This document shows positions 36,947 to 46,375 of a stretch of DNA of 64,000 nucleotides, piece by piece. The notes beneath the pieces were generated by a model that was not told the DNA's origin, searched no databases, and worked only from the letters and a program-made list of their open reading frames with translations. Positions within the stretch are counted from its first letter, which is position 1. Each line of letters opens with the position of its first letter. The stretch covers positions 4,728,501-4,792,500 of the forward strand of contig NZ_CP119421.1 of the NCBI RefSeq assembly GCF_030506305.1. The letters are read 5' to 3'. Both the position numbers and the translations under genes were made by a program. This DNA comes from Porifericola rhodea (lineage in GTDB: Bacteria; Bacteroidota; Bacteroidia; Cytophagales; Cyclobacteriaceae).

Positions 36947-38542
36947 GTGGACATTTCTCAACTCTCAAATTATAGTAAAAACCTTTGCCTAAGCTTGTAC
37001 TTTTTGCTGCTTGTCTGTTGTAGTCCAACGCTTTCGCAGGCACAGCAGAGCCCAGATGAGCTATATGGTGAGCTTTTCAAAGAGGTTCAACTTTCCGGGA
37101 TTTTTCCTGATTCCAAAACCTTTCCCGATTGTATTCCGCTGCATTCTCCAGAGGCCATTTTACAAAAATATCAAGCACAGAAAGCTGACACAGATTTTAA
37201 TCTTAAAGAATTCGTACTGGCAAATTTTCAGCTTCCTAAAAGTCCATCGGTAAACTTTGAAACAGATACAACTAATGATGTAGCTGAACATATTAATGCA
37301 CTATGGCCAGTACTTACCCGGCAGCCCTCGGATGAGCTCAAAGGCAGCCTGATTATTTTGCCAGAATCGTATATCGTACCTGGGGGAAGGTTTAGAGAGA
37401 TTTATTATTGGGACAGTTACTTTACCATGCTGGGCTTACAGCAATCAGAAGAGTACCAGCTTATTCGGAATATGGTAGACAACTTTTCTTTTCTTATAGA
37501 GACGCTAGGCTTTATCCCCAACGGAAATCGCACCTATTATACCAGCCGCTCACAGCCCCCATTTTACGCTTTGATGGTACGACTACTCGCGGATATTGAT
37601 GGCGACAGTATACTAAACACCTACTTACCACAGTTGGAAAAAGAGTATGCCTTCTGGATGGAGGGCGAAGGTCAACTAAGTACCACTGAGCCTGCACACA
37701 AACGGGTAGTTATGCTGGAAGATGGTACAATACTTAATCGCTACTGGGACGAAAGACCTGAGCCTCGTCCTGAGTCCTACAAAGAAGATTACGAATTAGC
37801 AGAATCTTCGGAGCGACCCGCTGAAGAGCTGTATAGAAACCTACGTGCCGCCTGCGAGTCGGGCTGGGATTTTAGCAGTCGCTGGCTAAAAGATGGACAG
37901 AGCCTGGGCAGTATACATACCACAGATATTATACCGGTAGACCTAAATAGTTTAATATATCATCTGGAAGTAACTTTGGCTGACGCATATGCTCAGGCTG
38001 GGCAGAAAAACAAACAGCTGCAAATGGAAGAAAAAGCCAGCCAACGTGCTGAAGCAATCAGAAAATACTGCTGGAGTAAGAAAGGTAGATTCTATATAGA
38101 TTACGATTTTGTAGCTCAAAAAAATACAGATAAATTCTCTTTAGCAGCTGTATACCCCTTGTTTGTAGAAATAGCAACTCAGCAGGAAGCTGTACGTGTA
38201 AGCAGAAAACTTGGAAAAGATTTCTTACAGCCCGGTGGTTTGCTTACGACTTTAAACAACACAGGGCAGCAATGGGATGCACCCAACGGCTGGGCACCCT
38301 TACAGTGGCTGGCGTACCGTGGGTTAATGAACTACGGTCAGGATAAACTCGCAGATAAGATTGCGCAACGCTGGAGGGATAACAATATTCGGGTTTTTCA
38401 GAACACTGGCAAGATGGTAGAAAAATACAATGTAAAAGACATTACGCTGGAAGCGGGAGGCGGAGAATACCCTGTTCAGGATGGCTTTGGCTGGTCTAAC
38501 GGTGTATTGCTTAAGATAATTTCTGAACAGGGCCTGCCCTAA
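36947..38542 (+). CDS. treA: Periplasmic trehalase (GH37)
   Basis: 531 residues. A signal peptide with LCLSLYFLLLVCC and cleavage near SQAQQ directs it to the periplasm; a Cys in this region could also make it a lipoprotein. Both GH37 signatures are present: PGGRFREIYYWDSYF (near 144-158) and QWDAPNGWAPLQ (near 443-454). It hydrolyses alpha,alpha-trehalose to two glucose. The start is a GTG at 36947; no in-frame ATG precedes the signal peptide. It is flanked by two oppositely oriented TIM-barrel genes. Confidence 0.9.
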   Translation: MDISQLSNYSKNLCLSLYFLLLVCCSPTLSQAQQSPDELYGELFKEVQLSGIFPDSKTFPDCIPLHSPEAILQKYQAQKADTDFNLKEFVLANFQLPKSPSVNFETDTTNDVAEHINALWPVLTRQPSDELKGSLIILPESYIVPGGRFREIYYWDSYFTMLGLQQSEEYQLIRNMVDNFSFLIETLGFIPNGNRTYYTSRSQPPFYALMVRLLADIDGDSILNTYLPQLEKEYAFWMEGEGQLSTTEPAHKRVVMLEDGTILNRYWDERPEPRPESYKEDYELAESSERPAEELYRNLRAACESGWDFSSRWLKDGQSLGSIHTTDIIPVDLNSLIYHLEVTLADAYAQAGQKNKQLQMEEKASQRAEAIRKYCWSKKGRFYIDYDFVAQKNTDKFSLAAVYPLFVEIATQQEAVRVSRKLGKDFLQPGGLLTTLNNTGQQWDAPNGWAPLQWLAYRGLMNYGQDKLADKIAQRWRDNNIRVFQNTGKMVEKYNVKDITLEAGGGEYPVQDGFGWSNGVLLKIISEQGLP

Positions 38543-38546
38543 TTCT

Positions 38547-39461
38547 TTAGGATAGTGAACTTCCTACTTTCTCCAATAACTTTTTAGTAGAAGCTACGCC
38601 ATCTTTCTTACTTATTTTTTCCAGCTTACCACCAAACTCAATGCCTACATAACCTTTAAAACCAGCATCTTTTACAATCTGCATTAAACGACTTACGTCC
38701 ATACTGCTTTCTTCCCCATTTTTAGTAAAGTCAAAAGTTTTGGCACTCACTCCTTTGGCATAGGGCATCAATTCTTCAATGAGTAAGTAACGATCGTACT
38801 GCTCATCTTTAGAGATATTAAGATTACCAAAATCAGGTAGCGTACCTACATTCTCACGGTTTACCTGCTTCATAACTCCTGCAAGCCACTTTCCATCAGA
38901 TGAGAGGCCTCCATGATTTTCTACAATCACACTAATATCTGAGCCATTGCCATAATCTGAAAGCTGGTATAATGTCTCAGAAAAGGCGTCGGCTGCCGCC
39001 TGCCGTTCCAGTCCCTCATATCCATTAGCATTGATACGGATGGCATGACAACCCAGGGTATGAGCCGCGTCTATCCAGGGCTTATGTTGTTCTACTGCCT
39101 CTTTTCTTTCCGATTTGTTTGGGCTGGCAGTTTTGTATTTCCATAGATCAACCATAATCAGAACATTGTCTACATCATAATCAGCAGCCCTTTGGTTCAG
39201 CTTTTTTAAATAAGCCTGATCCTGCTCTTTTCCATCAAAAAAACCACTTACATATTCTACGGCTGATATTCCATATTTCTCTTTGGCTACTTGCGGAAAA
39301 TCCAGGTTGCTCATATCTCCATTGCGTATGGGTTGACGAAGAGACCACTCTGCCAGCGAAATCTCAAAAAACATGGAGGATTTAAAAATAGCGGAAACAT
39401 CAGGTAGTAGTGCCAGACCAGCTCCGGCCTGCATCACTTTCATAAATTCTCTTCGGTGCAT
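38547..39461 (-). CDS. Sugar phosphate isomerase/epimerase-like TIM barrel with signal
   Basis: 304 residues. The N-terminus MHRREFMKVMQAGAGLALLPD is Tat-like (RRE-F). The barrel shows FPQVAKEKYGISAVEYVSGFF, AIRINANG, VIVENHGGLSSD and KGYVGIEFGG, typical of the xylose isomerase-like fold with a metal site. It belongs to the same broad family as the gene at 35933 but is not a close copy. It converges on trehalase with a 4-nt gap. The substrate is unknown. Confidence 0.83.
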   Translation of the reverse strand: MHRREFMKVMQAGAGLALLPDVSAIFKSSMFFEISLAEWSLRQPIRNGDMSNLDFPQVAKEKYGISAVEYVSGFFDGKEQDQAYLKKLNQRAADYDVDNVLIMVDLWKYKTASPNKSERKEAVEQHKPWIDAAHTLGCHAIRINANGYEGLERQAAADAFSETLYQLSDYGNGSDISVIVENHGGLSSDGKWLAGVMKQVNRENVGTLPDFGNLNISKDEQYDRYLLIEELMPYAKGVSAKTFDFTKNGEESSMDVSRLMQIVKDAGFKGYVGIEFGGKLEKISKKDGVASTKKLLEKVGSSLS

Positions 39462-39569
39462 GTGTGTGTAGTTTTAGGTTAGTTGTACCAATGATGGTAC
39501 AGGATACTAATTTGACAATTATTTAGCATAATTCATTGCTATTAGCTCAACTATACAGCTACTCTTTCC

Positions 39570-41102
39570 ATGAAAACAACTTTTTACATCTTAATTCTTT
39601 CTTTATGCATTAGCGCCTGCCAAACAGTACAGGAGCCTTTGAAAGAAGAAAAGTCAATACACTTTAAAAACATAGTCCTGATTGTGGGAGACGATCATTC
39701 TGCCAATGTTTTAGGTGCCTATGGTAACAAAAAGGTAAGAACCCCAAATCTGGATAAAATGGCTGCTCAGGGTGTACAATTTAATCGTGCTTATGCGAAT
39801 TCGCCTATGTGTAGCGCTTCCCGTCAGTCGTTTATCACCGGGCTATATCCTCATGCTACCGGGGTGACCCTACTTACCACCTCTTTTCCTGAGCAAAACA
39901 TTACGATTGCAGAACACCTGAAGGAGCGAGCCTATAGTACGGCCATCATTGGTAAAAATCACTTTAACAATCAGCTAAATCATGGTTTTGACACCAAAAT
40001 TGAGAGGAGAGATTATTTCAACTACCTGAAAAATACTGACATAGCCCCGGTACCAGACAGTATTGTTACCCGCCCAGACTGGAAGCCTTTTCGTGACCCG
40101 GCACGTATCTGGCTGAATGCAGAGATGCTAGCAGGCAATCAGTATGACCAGTTTGATATTGGTACATGGTATGCGGAGCAGGCACAAAACTATCTGGAAA
40201 AGCATCAGGATTCCTCCTTTTTTCTGTGTGTAGGTTTTCATGAGCCTCACTCTCCTTTTAACTTTCCAGTGGAATATCGTAACCGCTACCAAGCGGAGGA
40301 CATGAAGCTGCCTTTAACAAGTGAAGAGGATGATCGCTGGATTCCTGAAATTTTTAAAGAATTAACTGAAGAAGAAAGAAAGGGGATTATAGCATCTTAC
40401 TACACTTCGGTAGAGTATCTTGACAAAAATGTAGGCCTAATTCTAAACAAGATAGAAGAACTAGGCATCGGTGATAGTACGCTGGTGGTGTATATAGGAG
40501 ACCATGGATACCTGCTAAATGACCATAAGCGCTTTGAAAAGCATATGATGTGGGAGCCCGCGGTTCGTGCTCCACTCATTATTCAGGGAGGCAAACAGCT
40601 TAAGGCAGGTACCAAAATAGAGGCACTAACTGAGTTTGTAGACCTGGCCCCTACTATGCTACAAGCTACCGGAATGGATATACCTCAAGAACTACAGGGG
40701 AAGTCCCTGCTTCCTCTTCTGAATGGAGAAAAGAAATACCACAAAAAGTTTATCTTTTCGGAGTTTCTGGGAGATAATAAAGCTATGGTAAGAGGAGAGC
40801 GCTTTAAATATATATTTACCACGGGTAAAAAAGACCTGGCGCAAGGCTACCAGACAGGCCTACCTGCTCCTGGCATTACTCATCGCCTTTATGATTTAGA
40901 AAAAGATCCTTATGAAACTACAAATTTGTACTATAAACCCAACTATCAGCAGGAAGCAAAGCGTCTGCAAAACGAAATGATCATGTGGTTTGAAAGCACC
41001 CACCCTAAGGCTGATAGTATCTCTAAAGAATGGGATTTAGAACGGAGACTTGTCGCTTTCTGCGAACCTACTGATAAGAATGCAAAGGTATCTGCTTTTT
41101 AA
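39570..41102 (+). CDS. Sulfatase (type I, formylglycine-dependent), predicted lipoprotein
   Basis: 510 residues. The lipoprotein signal MKTTFYILILSLCISAC has Cys near 17. The metal site begins with IVGDDHS, and the sulfatase motif CSASRQSFITG is near 77-87. The modified Cys and the Arg are present, while the usual Pro is Ala, a variant common in this family. GKNHFNNQ, GFHEPHSPF and YIGDHGYLLNDHKRFEK complete the active site. It would remove sulfate from a glycan or aryl ester at the cell surface or periplasm. A separate formylglycine-generating enzyme is required and is not in the window. The gene ends 8 nt from the converging ackA. Confidence 0.92.
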   Translation: MKTTFYILILSLCISACQTVQEPLKEEKSIHFKNIVLIVGDDHSANVLGAYGNKKVRTPNLDKMAAQGVQFNRAYANSPMCSASRQSFITGLYPHATGVTLLTTSFPEQNITIAEHLKERAYSTAIIGKNHFNNQLNHGFDTKIERRDYFNYLKNTDIAPVPDSIVTRPDWKPFRDPARIWLNAEMLAGNQYDQFDIGTWYAEQAQNYLEKHQDSSFFLCVGFHEPHSPFNFPVEYRNRYQAEDMKLPLTSEEDDRWIPEIFKELTEEERKGIIASYYTSVEYLDKNVGLILNKIEELGIGDSTLVVYIGDHGYLLNDHKRFEKHMMWEPAVRAPLIIQGGKQLKAGTKIEALTEFVDLAPTMLQATGMDIPQELQGKSLLPLLNGEKKYHKKFIFSEFLGDNKAMVRGERFKYIFTTGKKDLAQGYQTGLPAPGITHRLYDLEKDPYETTNLYYKPNYQQEAKRLQNEMIMWFESTHPKADSISKEWDLERRLVAFCEPTDKNAKVSAF

Positions 41103-41110
41103 CTCATAGC

Positions 41111-42319
41111 TCAACGGTTTGCAAGCTCATATGCCTGCTCAGCAATTGAGAGTTCTTCGTTGGTAGGAACAACTAACAGTGCAATACTACTATCTTCATG
41201 AGCGATAGATTGAATTTCTCTGCTTCGCTGATTATTCTTTTTCTCATCAACCTTAATACCTAGATGCTCTAAATCAGCACATGCCATTTCGCGTACCAGG
41301 CTACTATTTTCACCTACTCCGGCAGTAAATATGATCGCATCTAAAGGACCTAATATAGCCAGATAAGATCCTATAAACTTTTTGATACGATAGGTATACA
41401 TTTCCAGCGCCAATTGGGCATCCGCCTCATTATTTTGATAGCGCTCTACAATATGCCGCATATCATTGTCTCCGGCTATTCCTTTGAGGCCGCTCTGTTT
41501 ATTCAATACGTTATCAATTTCTTCAAAACTCATCTGAAGTTTGGTACCCATATAAAAAAGTACAGTAGGATCTATATCTCCTGAGCGGGTTCCCATCATG
41601 AGTCCCGGCAGCGGGCTCAAACCCATAGAGGTATCAATACTTTTACCGTTTTTTATGGCTGTCATGCTACAGCCATTTCCCAGATGAATGCTAATAGCGT
41701 TGAACTGGCTAAATGCATTACCCAGATATCTGGCTGCCTGCCTAGCTACGTACTGATGTGAAGTGCCATGCATACCATAAACTCTCAGTTTATCTTCAGT
41801 ATAAAATCGCTCAGGAATTGCGAAACGAAAAGCATGTGGAGGCATGCTCTGATGGTAGGCTGTATCAAAAACAACGACCTGCTGAGCCTTGGCAAAAACC
41901 TTTTCAGCTACCAGAATACCTTCCAGATTTGCAGGATTGTGCAAAGGTGCCAGAGGAATAAGTGCCTTAATCTTTTCTTTTACATCATCATCTACATTTA
42001 CTGCGGCATTAAACATATCTCCACCATGTACTACCCTGTGTCCTACCACCTCAATCTCATCCGGATTAGTAATAGCTCCCACTTCGCTATCTTGCAGCAA
42101 AAGATTGACCTGCTCTAGCCCACTTCGGTGATCTTTAATATGTAATTTTTCTTCTTTAGACCTGCTTTCCTGATCCTTAAAAAACCTTTGGTGACGGATA
42201 TAACTTTCACTTTCTCCTATTCTTTCTACCAAACCTGCACTCAGTACTTCTTTATTATCCATATTGATCAACTGGTATTTGATGGACGAACTACCAGAGT
42301 TGATAACAAGTATTTTCAT
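41111..42319 (-). CDS. ackA: Acetate kinase
   Basis: A 402-residue enzyme interconverting acetyl phosphate + ADP with acetate + ATP. Seen are the phosphate-binding start LVINSGSSSIKYQ, VVGHRVVHGG, the FDTAYHQSMP segment, and the ASKHA signature GLSPLPGLMMGTRSGDIDP. It is normally an operon partner of pta, but here pta lies 10 kb away on the same strand. An uncharacterised ASKHA kinase role is unlikely given the full match. Confidence 0.96.
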   Translation of the reverse strand: MKILVINSGSSSIKYQLINMDNKEVLSAGLVERIGESESYIRHQRFFKDQESRSKEEKLHIKDHRSGLEQVNLLLQDSEVGAITNPDEIEVVGHRVVHGGDMFNAAVNVDDDVKEKIKALIPLAPLHNPANLEGILVAEKVFAKAQQVVVFDTAYHQSMPPHAFRFAIPERFYTEDKLRVYGMHGTSHQYVARQAARYLGNAFSQFNAISIHLGNGCSMTAIKNGKSIDTSMGLSPLPGLMMGTRSGDIDPTVLFYMGTKLQMSFEEIDNVLNKQSGLKGIAGDNDMRHIVERYQNNEADAQLALEMYTYRIKKFIGSYLAILGPLDAIIFTAGVGENSSLVREMACADLEHLGIKVDEKKNNQRSREIQSIAHEDSSIALLVVPTNEELSIAEQAYELANR

Positions 42320-42565
42320 ATCAATAGTATTGCTTAAAATGATATTTCTTTAGTTGCGTTTAGCGTTAAAACTAAGCTATTAATTTACCAAAAGATTGGT
42401 ATTCCCTTACAAAATTAACTCAAAGCCGAAATAAGGTATACTCATTAAACTTATGAAAGCAGAAAAGCGGCCCTTTAGTTACCATAATTGTACTAATTGA
42501 TCTTTGTTCCATAAATATTAGGGATTACTATAAGCTATTCGCTGACTGTTATTATCTTGCTGTAT

Positions 42566-43489
42566 ATGAATCCATTTTTTATCAGCTGCGATTGGGGCAC
42601 CTCCTCTTTCCGGCTTAGCCTTATTAATACTAACAAGCTAGAGATAATACATAGCCTTACAGATTCGCAACTGGGCTTTGGCCAGCAGAGTGCAGGCAAA
42701 GAGGATTATATCCGTTTGTTGGATGAAAAAATTGAACTGCTTTGCCGTAAGGCTCAATTAGATACTACTCCGCTGTGTATTTTATCGGGCATGGCATCTT
42801 CCTCTATAGGCATCAAAAATCTGCCGTATGCTCAACTTCCTTTAGCGATGAAAAGGTTTGAAATTCCTTATGAAAAACTGGAAAGCTTGTCATCAGATGT
42901 ATTTATGTTTTCTGGACTTTGTACCGACATTGATGTTATGCGCGGAGAAGAGGTACAGGTGCTGGGGGCTTATGATGAGAACTCAAGCAAAGAGAATCAA
43001 TTGTTGATATTGCCCGGAACCCATTCTAAACATGTGCTAATACAAAAAAAGCAGTTAACAACTTTTACTACCTATATGACTGGAGAGTTATTCGCTCTTC
43101 TACAAAATTATAGTATTCTTAAGCATTCTGTACAAAAGCCAGAATCAGAAAATGGTCCTGATCAGAAAGTATTTCTGAAAGGAGTTGAAGAAGGTAAATC
43201 ACAGCTACTTAAGCACTTGTTTGGTATACGTGCACGACAAATATTACAAAAGACCACACCCGAAATGAATTATGCATTTCTCAGTGGATTACTGATTGGA
43301 AATGAATTGTATCCACTATCTGATGATTTGCCCGATCAGCTTACTTTATGTGCCGATGGAAACTTAGGCTTACTTTACAAATTAGCCCTGCAACATCTGT
43401 TTCCACATACTAAACTGGATATAATCTCAACACAAAAGGCTACCATCGCCGGTCATTTTAAGTTATTACAAGGACTAAACCATGCCTAA
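42566..43489 (+). CDS. dgoK: 2-dehydro-3-deoxygalactonokinase
   Basis: About 307 residues. The N-terminal phosphate-binding FISCDWGTSSFRLSLI, GMASSSIG, and VLGAYDENS followed by LPGTHSKHV match DgoK-family kinases, which phosphorylate 2-keto-3-deoxy sugar acids. A TTG at 42557 gives three more codons, but ATG 42566 is the natural start. Its 3' end overlaps the aldolase gene by 8 nt, so the pair is coupled: kinase then KDPG/KDPGal aldolase, producing pyruvate and glyceraldehyde-3-phosphate. Confidence 0.88.
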   Translation: MNPFFISCDWGTSSFRLSLINTNKLEIIHSLTDSQLGFGQQSAGKEDYIRLLDEKIELLCRKAQLDTTPLCILSGMASSSIGIKNLPYAQLPLAMKRFEIPYEKLESLSSDVFMFSGLCTDIDVMRGEEVQVLGAYDENSSKENQLLILPGTHSKHVLIQKKQLTTFTTYMTGELFALLQNYSILKHSVQKPESENGPDQKVFLKGVEEGKSQLLKHLFGIRARQILQKTTPEMNYAFLSGLLIGNELYPLSDDLPDQLTLCADGNLGLLYKLALQHLFPHTKLDIISTQKATIAGHFKLLQGLNHA

Positions 43490-44129
43490 ACCATTCTCAT
43501 TTGCCAGCTTAGAAGACATGCCAATAATTGGCATATTGCGCAAACTCCCGGCTGCACAGCTAGAAAAAGTCGTACAGCTATATCAGGAGTGTGGTCTAAG
43601 CACTTTAGAAATAACTATGAATACCCAAGGCGCTTCTGAGATGATTCGTCAGCTTTCAGATAGTTTTCCGCAGCTCAACATAGGGGCAGGTACTGTCTGC
43701 AAGATGTCAGAGTTGGAAGAAGCTATTGATGCTGGTGCTTCTTTTATAGTCACTCCTATTACTGACGAAAAATTAATTTCCGCTTGCAAAGCATCTGGTC
43801 TGCCAGTTTTTCCGGGTGCATTTACCCCTACAGAAATCTATCGTGCCCATGAGGCTGGTGCCGACATGGTTAAGCTTTTCCCAGCTGGCCTCTTAGGACC
43901 AAAATATATCAAAGATGTTCAGGCACCTCTGGATCAGATCAGGCTGGTACCCGTGGGTGGGGTGGATTTGCAAAACTTCTGCGATTTTCTACAGGCCGGA
44001 GCCAGTGCCGTGGGCTTAGGCAGCCAATTATTTCTTAAGGATGCCATCGCCCAACAAGACTGGGAGCGGCTAAAAAAGCACTTTGCCGCATTTGTCAATA
44101 AGTTCCGTGCTTATCAAGCCGCTTTATAA
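43482..44129 (+). CDS. eda: KDPG/KDPGal aldolase (Eda family)
   Basis: A 215-residue class I aldolase. IIGILRKLPA at the start, TLEITMNTQGA with the catalytic Glu, GAGTVCKM, and the Schiff-base Lys in MVKLFPAGLLG (near 129) are all present, with FPGAFTPTEI before it. It cleaves 2-dehydro-3-deoxy-6-phosphogluconate or the galacto-isomer. Coupling to dgoK suggests a galactonate/2-keto-3-deoxy acid branch. Its end overlaps the converging DUF1641 gene by 6 nt. Confidence 0.92.
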   Translation: MPKPFSFASLEDMPIIGILRKLPAAQLEKVVQLYQECGLSTLEITMNTQGASEMIRQLSDSFPQLNIGAGTVCKMSELEEAIDAGASFIVTPITDEKLISACKASGLPVFPGAFTPTEIYRAHEAGADMVKLFPAGLLGPKYIKDVQAPLDQIRLVPVGGVDLQNFCDFLQAGASAVGLGSQLFLKDAIAQQDWERLKKHFAAFVNKFRAYQAAL

Positions 44130-44906
44130 GCTTTTATTACCCAGTTCACGGCCAAAGTGTTTACCAAAGGTTGCCATAAATGCGAGCACTTTCTGAAAGT
44201 CCTTATCGTTTAGCTGGCGTAGCAGGCTAAATACCCCTCCTATTTTTTTAGGAGACTCATTCAAAGTAGCTGTTAAAGCGGTGTGAGAAGCCATTAGCAT
44301 AGACTGTAAGTTATCTGCCAATTTCGATATATCTATTCCTTCAGCACTCAATCTGTTTATAAAATCGTCAAATGTATCTACTGCTAAAGTAAGATAGTCA
44401 GTGCTATCATCCAGCACATCCATCAGGCCGTTTAGCTTTTGTAGTGTTTTTGGTGCAGTTAACCTTTTTAGTAAGGTAATTAGCTCAGTAGTTCTCTGGC
44501 TCAGGTCTATTCCTTCTCGCTCAAGCATAGCAGCTTGCTGATCTACCAAGTCTACCACATCAGCTAAGATCTGAGGGAGCTGCTCACTTAAATCCAGCAA
44601 AGAATTCAGTTTGCTTAAGGTGCCGGGCTGGCTAAGGCGATCCATCAGTTTGAGTACGGCTTCCATTCTATCACCTAGTGGGCTTCCACTTTCATGAGCT
44701 TGACCGGCCACTTCGTCTATGGCATCTGTTATCAACTCTAAAGCCTGAGGAGCCTGCTGAGTCTGTCTGTTAATTTGCTCAACTTCTGCCTGTATACTAT
44801 CCAGCTTCCGCATAATTTCAGAGAGCATCTTTGCATTATCCTCTGGCTTAATGGCCGCTAATACTTCCTGATCTTTATTTTTTGTGATGTGAGTTGTAGT
44901 ATTCAT
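44124..44906 (-). CDS. DUF1641-family protein next to sulfide:quinone oxidoreductase
   Basis: 260 residues, wholly helical. Repeated motifs GTLSKLNSLLDLSEQLPQ, KTLQKLNGLMDVLDDS and ALELITDAIDEV are typical of DUF1641, and KFG-like FGKHFGRELGN closes it. No signal peptide. The family is often encoded with SQR-like or formate/sulfur oxidoreductases; its role is unknown and may be scaffolding or membrane association. It is downstream of sqr with a 13-nt gap and shares its transcript. Confidence 0.82.
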   Translation of the reverse strand: MNTTTHITKNKDQEVLAAIKPEDNAKMLSEIMRKLDSIQAEVEQINRQTQQAPQALELITDAIDEVAGQAHESGSPLGDRMEAVLKLMDRLSQPGTLSKLNSLLDLSEQLPQILADVVDLVDQQAAMLEREGIDLSQRTTELITLLKRLTAPKTLQKLNGLMDVLDDSTDYLTLAVDTFDDFINRLSAEGIDISKLADNLQSMLMASHTALTATLNESPKKIGGVFSLLRQLNDKDFQKVLAFMATFGKHFGRELGNKSL

Positions 44907-44919
44907 GTCTATCAGACGA

Positions 44920-46113
44920 TTAGGCGGTTCCTTTTAATATTTTATTCCAGTACATCCAGGGCAGCACTCTTCTTTTTAGTTGGTACATGCTAAAGCGTTC
45001 TTTGGACTGATCAAATGGAAAGCTTTCGGCAGGCTCATTATTGTAGTCAAATTCTGCGAGTATCAGCTTACCTTTAGCCGTAATCAGGGGGCATGAGCCA
45101 TAGCCATCATACTGAGCCGTCAGGCTTCTTTGGTGTAATACTGCCAATAGATTGTCTACCACAACAGGAGCCTGCTTTCGTACTGCTGCTCCAGTTTTTG
45201 CGTTGGGTGTACCCGAAGCATCTCCCAGTCCAAATACATGAGTGTACTTCTTATGTTGCAGGCTGTACTTATCCAGATCAAGCCACCCTGCGTCGTTTGC
45301 CAGCGGACTGCTCTTTACAAAATCAGGCGCACTCTGAGGAGGTGTAATATGGATCATGTCAAAGGGCTTAACAAGCTCTCTTACTCCTCCTTCATCATCT
45401 TTTACGCTAAAAGTTGCCTTTTTGCCTGGCCCATCCACCCGGATAAGTTCGTGCCTGAAGTTGAGTTGAATGCCATAATTTTCTACTACCTGGCTAAGAG
45501 ATTTAGCATATTTTTTTACTCCAAAAATTACTTTACCTGGTGAGCAGAATTCAAGCTGAGACTTAGCCAGTATTCCGTTACGCTGAAAATGATCAGCCGC
45601 CATATACATTATTTTTTGGGGAGCACCGCCACACTTTACTGGAGTAGCGGGCTGGGTAAACAGCGCTGTTCCTCCTTTAAAATTGCGAATACACTCCCAG
45701 GTATAAGGTGCTTTATCAAAACCATAATTGCTGCACACCTGGTGTTTGCCTAAGCTTTCTTCCAAGCCTTCAATTTTATGCCAGTCCAGTTGTATACCGG
45801 GGCAAACTACCAGGGCATCATAGCTATAAGTATTACCTTCTGTAGTATTTAGTTGCATCTGCTCTGGCTCAAAAGAGGCTACCGCTTCTCTTATCCATGT
45901 AACTGCATCGGGCATCACCTCAGCCTCCTCTTTTTCAGTCTCCTGAATATCATAATCTCCCCCTCCTACCAGTGTCCATGCCGGTTGATAATAATGTTTT
46001 TCTGAAGGCTCAATAATAGCAATATCAAGAGCTTTGTCTTTGAGCAACAATTGCGAGGCTACGGAAATACCAGCATTTCCTCCTCCAACTATGAGTATCT
46101 GAAAATGGTCCAT
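44920..46113 (-). CDS. sqr: Sulfide:quinone oxidoreductase (type II)
   Basis: A 397-residue FAD protein that oxidises sulfide to sulfane sulfur, passing electrons to quinone. The dinucleotide-binding motif ILIVGGGNAGISVASQL is at 6-22. The two redox cysteines lie in TPVKCGGAPQKIMY (near 160) and GYGSCPLIT (near 345). This spacing and context match mitochondrial-type SQOR, and the third Cys used by type I SQR is not in the usual place. The C-terminal basic region would sit on the membrane. It is transcribed divergently from the crp/fnr gene, with an operator between them. Confidence 0.92.
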   Translation of the reverse strand: MDHFQILIVGGGNAGISVASQLLLKDKALDIAIIEPSEKHYYQPAWTLVGGGDYDIQETEKEEAEVMPDAVTWIREAVASFEPEQMQLNTTEGNTYSYDALVVCPGIQLDWHKIEGLEESLGKHQVCSNYGFDKAPYTWECIRNFKGGTALFTQPATPVKCGGAPQKIMYMAADHFQRNGILAKSQLEFCSPGKVIFGVKKYAKSLSQVVENYGIQLNFRHELIRVDGPGKKATFSVKDDEGGVRELVKPFDMIHITPPQSAPDFVKSSPLANDAGWLDLDKYSLQHKKYTHVFGLGDASGTPNAKTGAAVRKQAPVVVDNLLAVLHQRSLTAQYDGYGSCPLITAKGKLILAEFDYNNEPAESFPFDQSKERFSMYQLKRRVLPWMYWNKILKGTA

Positions 46114-46241
46114 GATAAAAGAAGTTTAGGGTTATGAGATGTGTAAGTACAGGCGACAGTTCAATATCACCGGAAAGTGAAGAGAATACCATCTTTCTAC
46201 CTGAACTTAGTCTTAAACTAGTAAGCATCCATATCATAATC

Positions 46242-46257
46242 CGTGACTTTTATCACA
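46242..46257. promoter_or_regulatory. Crp/Fnr-type operator A, sqr / regulator divergent region
   Basis: CGTGA-N6-TCACA, nine of ten matches to TGTGA-N6-TCACA. On the plus strand a -7-like TATGATTG (46279-46286) follows after 21 nt. On the minus strand TAGTTTAA (46220-46213) follows after 21 nt. One site could therefore serve both sqr and the regulator gene. Confidence 0.6.
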
Positions 46258-46375
46258 CAGATATAAATTTTGTACGCTTATGATTGTGAAAATAAATACC
46301 GCTTAAACTGAAAAAGAATACATTTATACCTTCAGCTCCTAATTTTCGTAAGTTATTAGTATAGAGAATAAGATT

